A stretch of 64,000 nt of DNA from Rhizopus sp. PT2906 (Eukaryota; Mucoromycota; Mucoromycetes; Mucorales; Rhizopodaceae). A model generated the notes under the pieces. It saw only the letters and a list, made by a program, of their open reading frames with translations. It ran no database searches and was not told the DNA's origin. Both the position numbers and the translations under genes were made by a program. Shown in pieces: positions 13,602 to 24,900 of the stretch; position 1 is the stretch's first letter, and the number at the start of each line of letters is the position of its first letter. Location of the stretch: the NCBI GenBank assembly GCA_025529335.1, contig JAMYHX010000033.1, forward strand, positions 1-64,000, written 5' to 3'.

Positions 13602-15300
13602 TTAAAACAATTGTGTGTTTCCCCCTTTTTTTTTTCAGTGAAAATAACCCAAAAAAAAGCAGTAATAAAAAGTAGAGCATAAGTATATTTGTACAGTGGG
13701 CCAAGTAACTTTGACTTTTATTATTTTGAAGCAAAAAGTGCGTGTTATTTATTATTATTCACTGATATTTCTGAAGAGATGCTTGAGTATTAAGTCCACT
13801 TTTAAAAGATAAATGAGTAAAAAATAACTTATTACACTTTCATCAAGACGAGTCTCTCTAAAAGTAAAATATGGGGATTGTTTTTTTTTTTTATCATTAT
13901 CCTTCTTTTATTTTCATTTATATTCTCGACTGTGAAGATATGTCAGAGTATGAATTAATGCCTTATACATTACTAGGAAAAGTGTAAGTGCAATGATATC
14001 TTTGTCATTTTGTTCTTCAGCGAAGGCTTCAATGTATCTCCAACAGATATTGTAATATCGCCCTACCTATTCACGTTTGGTTAGATCAACAAGATGTTTA
14101 TTGGCAATTATTTTTACTATTTACAGAAGCAATTTTCACTTGGTTCATGTAGCTGTCAAGATCACCGTTTTCGTATGAAAACTCTTTAGCAACTGAATTA
14201 CTAATAAACATATATCTTAACAAACGCGTTCTAGTAATATTTATCTTGGAATGTGTCATGTTAACTTGACTGTTAATAATGAAGAAAAGAGATAAATTCG
14301 TGTATATGGCTGTCTCAATTGAAGTCTGCTTCACTAAATAGAACAATTAAATCGTCCAACAGAATTGAAAAAAGGGAGGAAAAAAACCAAAATCATAAAC
14401 TGACAAAGCTTGACCTTCTGAGCCTTTTGGGATAAAGAAAATATACCTAGTATTTGTATTTAATGCTTGTTTTACCTCATCCATAAAAATACATCACTTA
14501 TTTTTACACAGGATTACTGTTAAGTCATTCGTTCGTGTGTACTTCCAAGAAACCGTGAATTATCCCAGGGACGACCTACATAAAAAGTGCCTGTAATGAC
14601 GGTTCCTCGCGCCATAGCATCTGAGTTTGATTAACCTGAAGGCATCAACGGGGGCGAAGATGAAAACAGCTAATAAACTTTTTCTTTTTCGTTTCTATTT
14701 TTTTTAAAGAAAAAAAAAAGTCCTGAAGGACAGATGTATACGTCTCGAAGGACGCGCCCTGAAGGAAAACTGAAGGATTATCCCCCAAGTAAGCATGTAG
14801 TAAGTTGTTGTCGTGCCACCAAGTAAAAAATGCATCTCAAAAGATTGCGCCCTGGAGAGAAACAGAAATATTTTCCCCAAGCATAAAGAAATAAAAGAAA
14901 AGAAAAGGAAAGAAAAGAGAAAAGAATAGAAAAGAGATCAAAGAAAAAACCTCATTTTTATATTTTTTTGATCCAAAAATTTATTTTTCCTTCCCTCATT
15001 GGTCGAACATGCATAAACAGCCCAGTTTAGAATTGATTGTTGAACAATAACAAATATTTTATTTCATACTTTGTAAGTGAAAAAGAAATTATTTCATATT
15101 GCATCTGTGTGTCTCAATTTTGGGACTCGCAGTTCATTTGTTCTCTCAGTACAAGTTATTAGATTATCAAAGGGGAACTTACCTTTCAAGAAATATTACT
15201 GTCATCGACAGTAGGCCAATCTTTGTTTGCAGTAAAAAAAGAAGCATCGTTCGTTTTAAATTTATCAGTATTGGATTGACTGGCTTGCGGATCAAATTGA
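13602..15300. other. Gene-free stretch downstream of RPB1
   Basis: About 1.7 kb of AT-rich DNA with stops in all frames and no convincing gene. It begins with the RPB1 3' UTR. At 14720-14900 there are GAAGGA-rich segments and two imperfect parallel units: GCGCCCTGAAGG...CCCCCAAG near 14750-14790 and GCGCCCTGGAGAG...CCCCAAG near 14847-14882. A purine-rich AAAGAAAAG tract spans 14886-14950. An open frame on the minus strand at 14098-14346 (82 codons) has no recognisable features. Confidence 0.4.
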
Positions 15301-15307
15301 GGAAAGG

Positions 15308-15781
15308 TTGCATCAAAAAGGAGTGTTGCTAAACCAAAAGGACTAATTGCCATTGCAGATAAGGTATCTCTTTCTTTTACAGCCTTTTTGCTTGAACAGA
15401 GACACAGCTTGGATTGTCACAGATAAATGCGTCATTAATTGTTCGTAATCGTCTTCTACCATTCTTGTAAATTGTTTGCACTGGATGAGACAGTTTTTGA
15501 AAGCAATAGATGCACGTTTGGGAGGTATTACGTTCGTTCGTTATACATACAGAGGTATACAGACTATACTTCAATGGTTTCCAATGACCACCGTATCATA
15601 TGTATCCTTTGATTCGCGAACCTATACCTAAACCATGGTCATGATTGGCTTGGCCTTGAGCATAAAACAGGTATCGACAGGAGTAAGTCAGAGAATGTAC
15701 CATAGTTTGGACAGTAGCAACGAGGTCAAAATCGTTATTCCGCCGCGTACAGAAAGAGATCATTGGGAGTGAACACAACAA
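15308..15781 (-). pseudogene. Decayed C-terminal half of a Fanzor/TnpB-like nuclease gene
   Basis: Read on the minus strand this carries GIGSRIKGYI, an in-frame TGA (15596-15598), YGGHWKPLKYSLYTSVCITN, then NTSQTCIYCFQKLSHP and NDAFICDNPSCVSV. The spacing CxxC...CxxxxC corresponds to the OrfB-type zinc ribbon. A frameshift in an A-rich run near 15377-15384 moves the frame to AVKERDTLSAMAISPFG. This contains the RD-x2-SA-x2-I box typical of RuvC-III, with the catalytic aspartate codon at 15366-15368. Order and spacing (zinc ribbon, then RuvC-III) are as in TnpB/Fanzor proteins. It cannot encode an active protein: it has a stop and a frameshift and lacks the N-terminal part. The identification rests on motif recognition, not a search. 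Confidence 0.65.
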
Positions 15782-15829
15782 CTGTACTCCGGTTTTATAA
15801 ACAATTTGGCAAGAAAGACATTACGTTAT

Positions 15830-16525
15830 GAGGTAGAGAGGTATGTAGAGGATAACCTAGATACGTCACAGGTGAAGAAGACAAACGGTCGTGCCAGTGG
15901 GCGCAGTGATTCGCCAGAAGAACGCTTCGCCATGTGGGAGAAAAGGACAAGTGGACGCTAGAGAAATAGCCACCGTCTTGTGAAAGTTAATTTTAGCATT
16001 AGATGTCAATGTGTAGACTGTCAAATGGGTGTTGAGCCTAGGCATGTCGAACGGATCGCACAAGAGGCGAGCTACATCTCCCGCATAGGCTATGAGCTTG
16101 ACTGATGGAGGTTAAAATCATCTGGGAGAGATAACGAAGAGAGAGAGGAAAAGCAAAGCTATTGACATGAGTATCTTGCAATATTCTACGGAGCAATGGT
16201 TCAAAAGCAAGGTTGAACAAGACAAGCGAAATGGGGTCACCTTGTCGTAGGCCTCGACCATTTAAGGCGTCTGACGAGAGAAAACCATTAATGTTCAAAC
16301 GCAGAGTCATATCAAAAAATAAGCCGGTCAAACTATGAAACACAGCTGAGAAGATGTCAAAATGTAAGACGACTTGAGTAAGGTAAGTGGGATGAACCCT
16401 GTCAAAGGTTTTTTCCTGATCTAGCATCAGGTCTATTGCAGAAGACAGAATGACTTGTGCATGGTGCATAGCGATCCCGAACTAATCTTGTCCGAAAGGG
16501 AGTGATGAGACGACTATTAGGTGTC
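15830..16525 (-). pseudogene. Dead non-LTR (LINE-type) reverse transcriptase fragment
   Basis: Minus-strand frames contain successive LINE reverse-transcriptase blocks: RLITPFRTRLVRDR, then (shifted) MHHAQVILSSAIDLMLDQEKTFDRVHPTYL, LNGRGLRQGDPISLVLFNLAFEPLL, KLIAYAGDVARLLCDP, and DMPRLNTHLTVYTLTSNAKINFHKT. The catalytic YADD box reads YAGD (16076-16087), so the first catalytic aspartate is lost. At least two frame changes are present. The 5' part (endonuclease) is missing. The fragment ends about 90 bp from the alpha-tubulin stop codon. It is old and inactive. Confidence 0.8.
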
Positions 16526-16610
16526 TGAGCGTAAATTTCGGAAGAGATATTTACAATCAAATATTAATGTTGGACAAAACGATGAGTTTTTATTAATGAA
16601 TTGTAATGAA

Positions 16611-18017
16611 TTAGTATTCTTCAGCGTCTTCAATTTCAGAATCGCCCAAAGAGTCGGAACCGACTTCTTCGTAATCCTTTTCGAGAGCAGCCAAGTCTTC
16701 ACGAGCTTCAGAGAATTCACCTTCTTCCATACCTTCACCGACGTACCAGTGAACGAAGGCACGCTTGGCGTACATCAAGTCGAACTTGTGATCAAGACGA
16801 GCCCAAGCTTCAGCAATGGCAGTGGTGTTGGAAAGCATACAGAGAGCACGCTTGACTTCAGCCAAGTCACCACCGGGAACAGCAGCAGGACGACGGCAGT
16901 TAATACCGACCTTGAAACCAGTAGGACACCAGTCAACGAATTGAATGGTACGCTTGGTCTTGATGTTGGCAATGGCAGCGTTGGTGTCCTTGGGGACAAC
17001 ATCACCACGGTATAAGAGACAACAAGACATGTACTTGCCATGACGAGGATCACACTTGACCATTTGATTGTTGGGTTCGAAACAGGCGTTGGTGATTTCT
17101 TGAACAGACATTTGTTCATGGAAAGCCTTAGCAGCGGAAATGATGGGGGCGTAGGTGACTAAGGGGAAATGAATACGGGGGTAAGGAACCAAGTTGGTTT
17201 GGAATTCATTCAAGTCAACGTTCAAGGAACCGTCGAAACGAAGAGAAGCAGTGATGGAAGAGACGACTTGAGCAATCAAACGGTTCAAGTTGAGGTAAGA
17301 GGGACGTTCAATGTCCAAGTTACGACGACAGATGTCATAAATGGCCTCGTTATCGACCATGAAGGAAACGTCAGAGTGTTCCAAGGTGGTGTGGGTGGTC
17401 AAGATGGAGTTGTAGGGTTCGACAACAGAGGTAGCAACCTGAGGTGCGGGGTAAACAGAGAATTCAAGCTTGGACTTCTTACCATAATCAACGGAAAGAC
17501 GTTCCATCAAGAGAGCACCGAAACCGGAACCGGTACCACCACCAAAGGAGTGGAAGACCAAGAAACCTTGAAGACCAGTACAGTTATCGGCCAACTTGCG
17601 AATACGGTCCAAGACAGAGTCAACAAGTTCCTTACCAACGGTATAGTGACCACGAGCATAGTTGTTGGCAGCGTCTTCCTTACCGGTAATCAATTGTTCT
17701 ATAGAGGGAGCAAATTAGTGATGATGAGGTTAATGTGCTTTTTATAAAAACTTACCAGGATGGAATAATTGACGGTAGGCACCAGTACGAACTTCATCAA
17801 CAACGGTAGGTTCCAAGTCAACCATGACAGTACGAGGAACGTGCTTACCAGAGCTGGTTTCACTGAAGAAAGTGTCAAAGGAGTTGTCATCAGCTTGAAG
17901 ATTCTGGGGAATATGACCATCAGGCTGAATACCGTGTTCAAGACAGTAGAGTTCCCAACAGGCGTTACCGATTTGAACACCAGCTTGACCGACGTGAATA
18001 GAAATAACTTCTCTCAT
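16611..18017 (-). CDS. Alpha-tubulin
   Basis: GTP-binding alpha subunit of the microtubule dimer. Two exons: 17756-18017 and 16611-17698, joined across a 57-nt intron at ..HPG/EQLITGKED, giving 449 aa. It begins MREVISIHVGQAGVQ. It has the tubulin signature GGGTGSG (SFGGGTGSGFGALL) and the alpha-specific GMEEGEF loop, and ends EDAEEY with a C-terminal tyrosine. The lumenal loop around position 40 reads IPQNLQADDNSFD, so the acetylated Lys40 of animal and plant tubulins is absent. Codon use is strongly biased to C-ending codons, as expected of a highly expressed gene. A LINE relic lies just beyond its 3' end. Confidence 0.98.
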
Positions 18018-18216
18018 GTTTGCTTAATACGAAAAGGGGGTTTTGTGTTGCTTTATTCAAGAGTTAAGGGAGAATAACCAACAGTTGTTAAGAAAAAAAA
18101 AAAGCAAAAAAGTTTTTCAGACACACTTTATAATACCATATTTAAATACCGCGCAAATCATAAAGAGGCTTAATATACATTTGTCATACATACATAGAAA
18201 AAAAGGGGAGTGGTAC

Positions 18217-19507
18217 TTATTTATAAACAGAAGCAATTCTTGTGTTTTCCTGCACCAATTGCTGCAACTCCGATTTTAACAGGAGAGTAGGACCCTCGAG
18301 GTGATGAAGGCTGATCACCGAGGCCTGTCTATCCTCGGTATAATCTCTACATTGAACCCATTGTTGACCATTATTCATATAAAACGAGATTTGCTGAGGA
18401 ATCACTTGAAATTCCAGACGAGACCACGTGTTGATAGGCATCAAGGTAATACCCTGAACAGCGTCTTGATGAAATTCCATCTTGAAGCTACAAGCACCAT
18501 CTTGAATACACCAGATGAACATATTACGTTGTTTATCAAATGAACAAGTGAGGTCACTTGTTTCGAATTTCACTCTTTTCCAAGTACCGATTTGAAGTGA
18601 CTCGGCGGAAAAAGAATGTGATGTATGTATGGCGATAGGGGCTGTAAGTGAATTTGAAGGATTGGCAGTAGCCGCTGATGTTGTGGTAGCAGTAGAGGAA
18701 GAAGAAACATCATCATCTGTGTGTGAGTGTATCATATGTGTGTTAGAGATGTGAGACGAATACTTGTTATAGGATGAGCTTACAAAAAGAGATATCAGTC
18801 CAAGGACTATTCATTTGTTGCTGAAAAGAGACGAATGAGTTGTTATTGTTGTTGTTGTTATTTATGAAATTGGTATTGTCATCCAGGATAAGGTCATTAT
18901 GATTAATATCTACAGATGTACCTCTTTGAAATTGAGGTCGGTGATATACAGGGTAAGGTCCAACAGTATGGGCACGCATACGATTCTTTCTATCAAAATC
19001 CGTAAAGAGTGGTTGTGGTGAAGATGAGGACTGTACTGGAGGAGGGGGAGGCGGAGGGGGAATGAGGATAGATCTGAGATGAGCATTGATCTGTTTTTGC
19101 TTCTGTTGGTTAAAGTAATAGTAATAATAATAGTAATACAATTCAGGGTTTGATTTCACAGGATCCTGGGCGGCCAATGGATTTTGTTGAAAGAGTGCAG
19201 CTTGGCAAGCAGCAGCAGCAGCATTAGCAGCATCATACTGCATCCTTAGTGTTTCATTGTGTAGCATGGACGATCTTTTTGCCATATTTTTCACTTTTGC
19301 ACGACGATTCTGAAACCAGACCTGGATAGACCGTTCAGACATACCCAATTCTCTTGATAATTGTTCACGCATTCTATTGTTTGGGCTTTGATTGATTGTA
19401 AATGTCTTTTCCAACACTGACAATTGTTCTGGTGTTGCTCTTGTTCTTTTACGTAATGGCTGGTTGCTTTTATTTAATTCTTTAGTGTCATGAGTAGAAT
19501 AGTCCAT
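18217..19507 (-). CDS. Homeobox transcription factor
   Basis: DNA-binding regulator. Two exons: 18784-19507 and 18217-18716, joined across a 67-nt intron, giving 407 aa. The homeodomain covers about residues 17-77, from RKRTRATPEQLSVLEKTF to the recognition helix SERSIQVWFQNRRAKVKN. A middle part follows with low-complexity runs: seven Tyr, eight Pro, nine Asn. The last exon encodes a compact C-terminal domain (GTWKRVKFETSDLTCSFD...FIWCIQDGACSFKMEF). I associate that domain with fungal Hoy1/Phx1-type homeobox proteins, but this is from memory. The targets cannot be told from sequence. Confidence 0.88.
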
Positions 19508-19987
19508 AATAAAAAAACGATAAAAAGAGAAAGAAAAAGAAAATAAGGGATTGATCTACGGTTGTTTTCTTTTATATGAATTGACAGGTTACAATATATT
19601 ATTATATTTCCCGAAATGATAATAATAATTGTAATATATGGGTGCCCCGTTAGTTTATACGCGTGGTCAGTATTACATCAATCTTAAGGGGAGAAAGAGA
19701 GAGAGAGAAAGAGAAAAAACAAAAGACAGCAAAAGAAGGGAGAAGGGAGATAAGGGTCGGACAGGTTCTAGGCAAAACATGAAATTGTGACAATGAATGA
19801 AACGAGGTAAGGTAATATATAATATACATCCACTTGTACCCATTTGATCATGGTCCCCCTTTCCTTCTTCTCTTGTCTTTACTATACACACGTGTTTATA
19901 TAAGCTGTGGCCTGACATTAAGGGTATGTGCACTGATTTTTTTGTATTCACGTTTTTTAATTTATTATATTTTATATAATTTTTATT
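19508..19987. other. Intergenic region upstream of the homeobox gene
   Basis: 480 bp with no gene. It is AT-rich, with a purine (GAGAAAGAGA) tract at 19690-19735. It holds the promoter of the minus-strand homeobox gene and the 3' flank of the arrestin gene. Confidence 0.4.
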
Positions 19988-21642
19988 TTATTTTGTATCA
20001 CTCGGGATTGAATAAGCGGGTGGAGGTTGTTGATCCATTAAGGGCGTGGCTGTTTTGGTTGACAAATATAGTGATTGAGATGCTAATTCCATATCCTTAC
20101 AAAACGTATAATAGCATGAACAAAGGTAAGGATGAGGTTGAGGTTGATCCATTTTGACATCATCATTCTTGTTCTTTGGTATCTTTTTATCTATTTCAGT
20201 AGGTTTAATTCCTATTTCGTTGTAACTCGGTAATCTTCCATAATCTTCTTTTAGTCTACAATCAAACACGGTTATGGGTGAATCAAGTGTAATCGTCTCT
20301 TTCTTTCTATCCTTTTCTTTTTCAATTTTGGTCTTGTTCAATCGAAGTAGATGCCATTGATGACGATCATCACTCGTTGTTGGTGTGGGTAAAGGGGATG
20401 AAAAATGTCTTTGATGATGATGAGAAGGTAATGTACGTATGTTGTTTGATATATGTGCTTGAGGTGGTGGTGTTAATGTACCGCTGAGTTCAATGGATTC
20501 TATACTTGTATTACTATTATTTCTACTCAGGAATTGTCGATGTCCTTCATCATCCACATAGGATAATGTCAAGTTAATTTCTATATGATGCTTAATCAGT
20601 ATTTCTCGTATATAGGTCGTATGGCGTATATGCTGTTGACAGGTAGGTGAAAAGAAGGCTAGACGATGAGCAAAGTCATGAACAAGATCAATCCCTTGTC
20701 CATGTTTATCAAATATCGGCCTTAATTCATCTGTCGTATCATTTACTTCTCCAAACTCGGCTAGTCGAACTGATCCCGCAAATGGCATCGGAAAGACCGT
20801 ATGGTCTGTTCTCCATGCTTTCATCTCTGGCACACAATACTTTCTAGACTCAATGCAACTCACTTCCATATGCTCAATACGAGTATGCTTCAGTTGTGGC
20901 TCAATCACCATGCGAATGTAGAATAGATCTCCTGATGAAAAGGCAGCTGCCTCAATCACCACTTCTATATCACCATAAACCATATGCTTCTCAAATGTTC
21001 TAGAAAGGGTAGCAAGCGAGTTATTCGTCAATAGTGAATTAGACATGTAGGTTCGTAATATAAGCACAGGCTTCGATACTGTCCAGTTTGAAAGCATTGC
21101 AATACCAGGTCGCTGTACTTGAGCTTCGATCACGTGCTTCACTCGTCCAAATGTATCCTCAATTGTCGCTATCGTAGACTACATTATGGTCTGGTTAATA
21201 TCCTTTCTGATTGTTTGCTCTCTCTTCTATATTTTATATTTCTATTTCTCCTTTTTACATTGGGAATCACAAAAGCAAATGAAAATCGATGTGTACCCGC
21301 TTGTAAAACTAGGTTGTTCTTTTCTTGGTTGGGTGCAACTATCTGTACTATCTGTTCTCCAAGCATCTTTTCATGGGTTAAACGAGTGCCTCTTGAACCG
21401 ATCCCTATGAATTTTATGTTGGCTTTATATATATACATATATATCTGGCATTTACCTTCTGGCCAATATGTTATAACATGTGACCTTAAAGTGACAGAAA
21501 CATTGGATATCTTGGTTGTCTTGGTCAGGGTCAACACAACGTTACCAGCAAATAGAGTGGACCCATCTTCTGTTGGTAAGCCTCTCAGAATAACTGGCTT
21601 TAAGGGATCAAACCTGAGTTGTCCATGAGAGAGCAATCCCAT
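19988..21642 (-). CDS. Alpha-arrestin (ART/PalF-type trafficking adaptor)
   Basis: Adaptor that recruits the Rsp5/NEDD4 ubiquitin ligase to membrane cargo for endocytosis (family role). Three exons. The first begins MGLLSHGQLRFDPLKPVILRG and has the arrestin-N strand pattern GSTLFAGNVVLTLTKTTKI. The second holds GTRLTHEKMLGEQIVQI and the arrestin core GTHRFSFAFVIPN. The third holds the arrestin-C domain (KPVLILRTYMSN, VIEAAAFSSGDLFYIRMVI). The C-terminal tail carries PPPAY near the end, a PPxY ligand for WW domains, and LPSY, a weaker variant. Basic, Ser/Thr-rich linkers separate the motifs. Cargo is unknown. Confidence 0.87.
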
Positions 21643-21783
21643 AATGAGTTATTTTACAACAGAAATAAAAGAAAAAACAAGTTCCATGACAGGTTGCACG
21701 ACTGAATTTATAAAATTTTTTTTTGTTCCAAATGTGTAACAGAAAATGGGATCGTCCATTGCTATTCCCTTTTTGTTGCTTTA

Positions 21784-24456
21784 TTATTTTATGCAAAACA
21801 TGTCGTCAATCTCTGACAATAGTCTTCTCTTGTCTTTTTCTTGTTCTTTTGTTTCAATGGGTTCACCATCAATATCTTCAATAGGTTCACCATCAATGTC
21901 CTCCTCAATTGGTTCACCATCAATATCCTCAATTGGCTCACCATCAATATCTTCATTCGTCATTACTTCTTGTGTATTAACTGTTTCTAAAGTACCATCA
22001 TCTTTTCTTAGGAATATCCTTGTTAATTGATCTGTGTAATACTTTGGAAAGATCATCCAATTCTCCCAAACATTTATCACTGCAAAAATGTATTTCTACA
22101 AAACGAAGTGAGTGACTTTAATCACTATAATAATAATTCAATTACCCTCATTTGCTCTGCTTTTAATCGTGCATTGATGGATCGATAAATTGAATTGAAA
22201 TGCTCAAACAGTGACGGTAATTGGGATTCAAACCTAGACCTCTATGTGAATAACCAATACGACCTTTTTTAATACTGAGCCTTACTCTATGCGATACTTC
22301 CATGCATTTGATACATGTACACTGCTGTTATGTAGAATATCAGATATCAGATACAGTCTTGCTAGTTTTACCGATAATGGTACATCGGGTACAAGTATTG
22401 ATTTGCAAAGAATGTTCACAATCTATTAAAGTTGGTTACATGTTCATTAGAGCAGATATATCAAATACCTCGGTAGCCGCATCAGAATGATCAATAGCAA
22501 ATGCCATCGCTCGAGCAATGGTTCCTCTTTGAAATGTAACTTCTCTCAAAATAACAGCTAATCTCTGTTTAGCTATCCTTCCCAACGTACCCTTGGCTAC
22601 TTTTTCATTTTCTGCTTGTTCATCCTCTGTATCAAAACCTGGGTCTTCTGTGTACTGCTTTTGTTTAGTATCTAAAATATCAATTTCTACTTTTCTTCAA
22701 ACCTCATCTACAAATGGTAGCTCAGGTGGTATCCACCAAGCACCTCCTTCAAACATTTGGAATGGTTCATCGTTCCATCGAGACTTTGTGTCTCCTTGTA
22801 ACATTGAATATAACTTCCATCTGTAATAGATGTGTTCTGGTGACTATATACCATGTTCTAGCCAACAAGATCCCTTTAAGAATGTGTTTTCACTTACTAT
22901 ATTATCAAACAAGAATTTAAATTGTGGGTTATTTTGCTCTTTTTGCATGATGATTTCCTGTTTTTGGCTCATTAGACATGCCCGCTTTTACTAAAGTTAT
23001 CATACCTCAAACATTGGCCCATATACGAGCACACGTTCAATCATTCTGTGTATAAGTCGAAGTGTGTTTATATTCGTCGGTTTTGTAACACGAACAACTG
23101 CTCTCGGCCGTGAGTTCTAACCGTAAAAAAGTTAGTACATGTAAAGACAAAGATATTTATATTTACCACGCCCGGTTGACCAGGATCTATCTGTGCATTA
23201 AAAGGAAGTCCTGTCTTGGTGGTCGTTGTTGCCTTTTCCAACACTGCGTAACAAACATTAGCATGTACATATGCGATTCATTGATAAACATACCAAATAC
23301 AGGTTCTGCTGGTAAAGCAACTGCTTTGCCCCATCCGACACGCAATTTGAATCCTTCGAGCTCAATTCCATTCAGGTTCTTGATTGCTTCTGCTGCATCA
23401 CTTCGCTTCATAAAGCAAACAAACCCGTTGTTCCTTCCTTTATCTTTTTCATCTTGAGTACGTGGCCACATGATCTTGACAGATGCAATCGGACCGTATT
23501 TTCCAAATTCTTGACAGAGACCCAACTCGGTCACACTTGGATGAATGTTACTCACAAATAAATTGGTCGATAAGGGATCACCGTCGCCAAAGATAGAATC
23601 GTCTGATCTCAATAATTTAGAAAAACAAGCTGTATATAAAACATGTGCGTGCAATAAATAGTATACCAGTTGTTGTTATAGTCTCTGATGATTTCGCGCT
23701 GTTACGAACTTGCTGCTCTCTAGTCAAGGGTATTAGAGAGGGACATTGCTTATCAATACTATATCATTTACTTTTTGATCTCCTCTAAAAACGTATCCAA
23801 GTTACGCTTTTGAGACTTGGATTTCTTTAATTTGGCCAATTCATCTTCGTCATCGTCTTCTTCATCATCTGCTTCTTTTGATTGATATTGATCAAGTGAA
23901 TATAATTTCGATGTGCTTTCACTAGCCTTGACAAATGGCATTGCTTTGAACATTGGTTTAGGAGGAGGAGAAGAAGAAGAAGAAGCATCATTGATGGTAT
24001 CTACAATATAATAAGTCTTCTATTATTTCTGACATCATATCTTATTTAACTTGTTGCAGGATTCAAAGTGCCTGCTTTGACAAATGAAGTTGTTCCTAAT
24101 TTGTATGACACTGGTTCTTGGAAAGATGCTACAAATTCTGCATAAACTTTGGCAGCCTCCAAAGATTCTTGCTGTATTATGACCTGATTAGAAAACAATA
24201 AAGAAAATAAGTGCTTGTAGGCATGCCTGTTTCTTTAGATCAATCTCTTCTTTGCGTTTCTCAAATGCTGATTTCTTTTGTCTGCCTACAGAATAGGCTT
24301 GTAATTTGGAAGCTGGAATAGTCTAATTCCAATCTCATCAGTATAACATTTCACATTCTTGCTTTTTTTTTTATCAAGCTTTACTTTAAGTGGTGGTGCT
24401 TCTAGTTCCTCTTCTTCGACTGATTCAGATCGTTCTCTCTTTCTTTTTTCACTCAT
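21784..24456 (-). CDS. U2 snRNP-associated SURP protein (SR140/U2SURP)
   Basis: Splicing factor of the U2 snRNP, nuclear. It begins MSEKRKRERSESVEEEE and is split into many short exons. The order matches SR140: a QAYSVGRQKKSAFEKRKEEI block, an acidic and basic linker, then an RRM (TNLFVSNIHPSVTE...CQEFGKYGPIASVKIMWPR...NNGFVCFMKRSDA...LRVGWGKAVALP). A SURP region follows, then a CID-like helical domain (RGTIARAMAFAIDHSDAATE) and the block NVWENWMIFPKYYTDQL. It ends with four DIDGEPI-type units, DKRRLLSEIDDMFCIK. Some exon borders between 22.0 and 23.2 kb are not resolved base by base. Divergent from the amino-acid transporter. Confidence 0.85.
21859..21954 (-). repeat. In-frame tandem repeat encoding DIDGEPIE units
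   Basis: Four near-identical 24-27-bp units (plus-strand core GGTTCACCATCAATATCTTC) encode repeated DIDGEPIE within the C-terminus of U2SURP. Units differ at a few third positions and by one extra Glu codon. Confidence 0.85.
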
Positions 24457-24747
24457 GTGGGGAAGAAAAGAGGGGAAAATGAGAAAGAGTGACTTTTTTC
24501 TACGGCGGGGCAGGATTAAAGGATCCACTTGTTGGATAATCAAGCGTTTCTTGTATCCTTTTAGAGGACTACTCTTATTTGGCACCAGTACTACTTCAAT
24601 GTTGCAATGTAGCTATTTTAGCTCAGTGCAACAAGTCAAGCAGAGATTTACGCTTTCATCGTACCTTTCAAATAATGACTGACTACTACTCTCTTTTACA
24701 TTATTTATAAAGAATAAACTCAGGCGACTCATATAATATTTGACTCT

Positions 24748-24771
24748 CTCTCTCTCTCTCTCTTCACACAC
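24748..24771. repeat. CT microsatellite in divergent promoter
   Basis: A run of about ten CT dinucleotides in the 445-bp space between the divergent U2SURP and amino-acid transporter starts, a typical pyrimidine-rich fungal promoter tract. Confidence 0.7.
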
Positions 24772-24900
24772 TAAAAAAGGATTAAACAGACAATCATAAT
24801 GCGTGCTTTATTGTTTATATTTGTTTGTGTATCTTGATACTATTTAGTACTTACCATCTTGGTTATTATTCCCCCTTTCTTTTCTTTTACAAACACACAC

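Noticed and set aside
12514..13605. 363-codon frame overlapping the RPB1 CTD in another phase
   Set aside because: It is the shifted reading of the 21-bp repeat (Leu/Ala/His-rich repeats) and has no independent support.
14098..14346. 82-codon minus-strand frame
   Set aside because: AT-rich composition, Asn/Ile/Ser-rich product, no homologous motif recognised.
17169..17747. Open frame antisense to alpha-tubulin
   Set aside because: Shadow of a strongly codon-biased gene, with Gly/Val-rich antisense composition.
22205..22235. tRNA B-box-like GGTTTGAATCC on the minus strand
   Set aside because: It lies in the U2SURP coding sequence (RFESQLP) and no tRNA cloverleaf can be formed around it.
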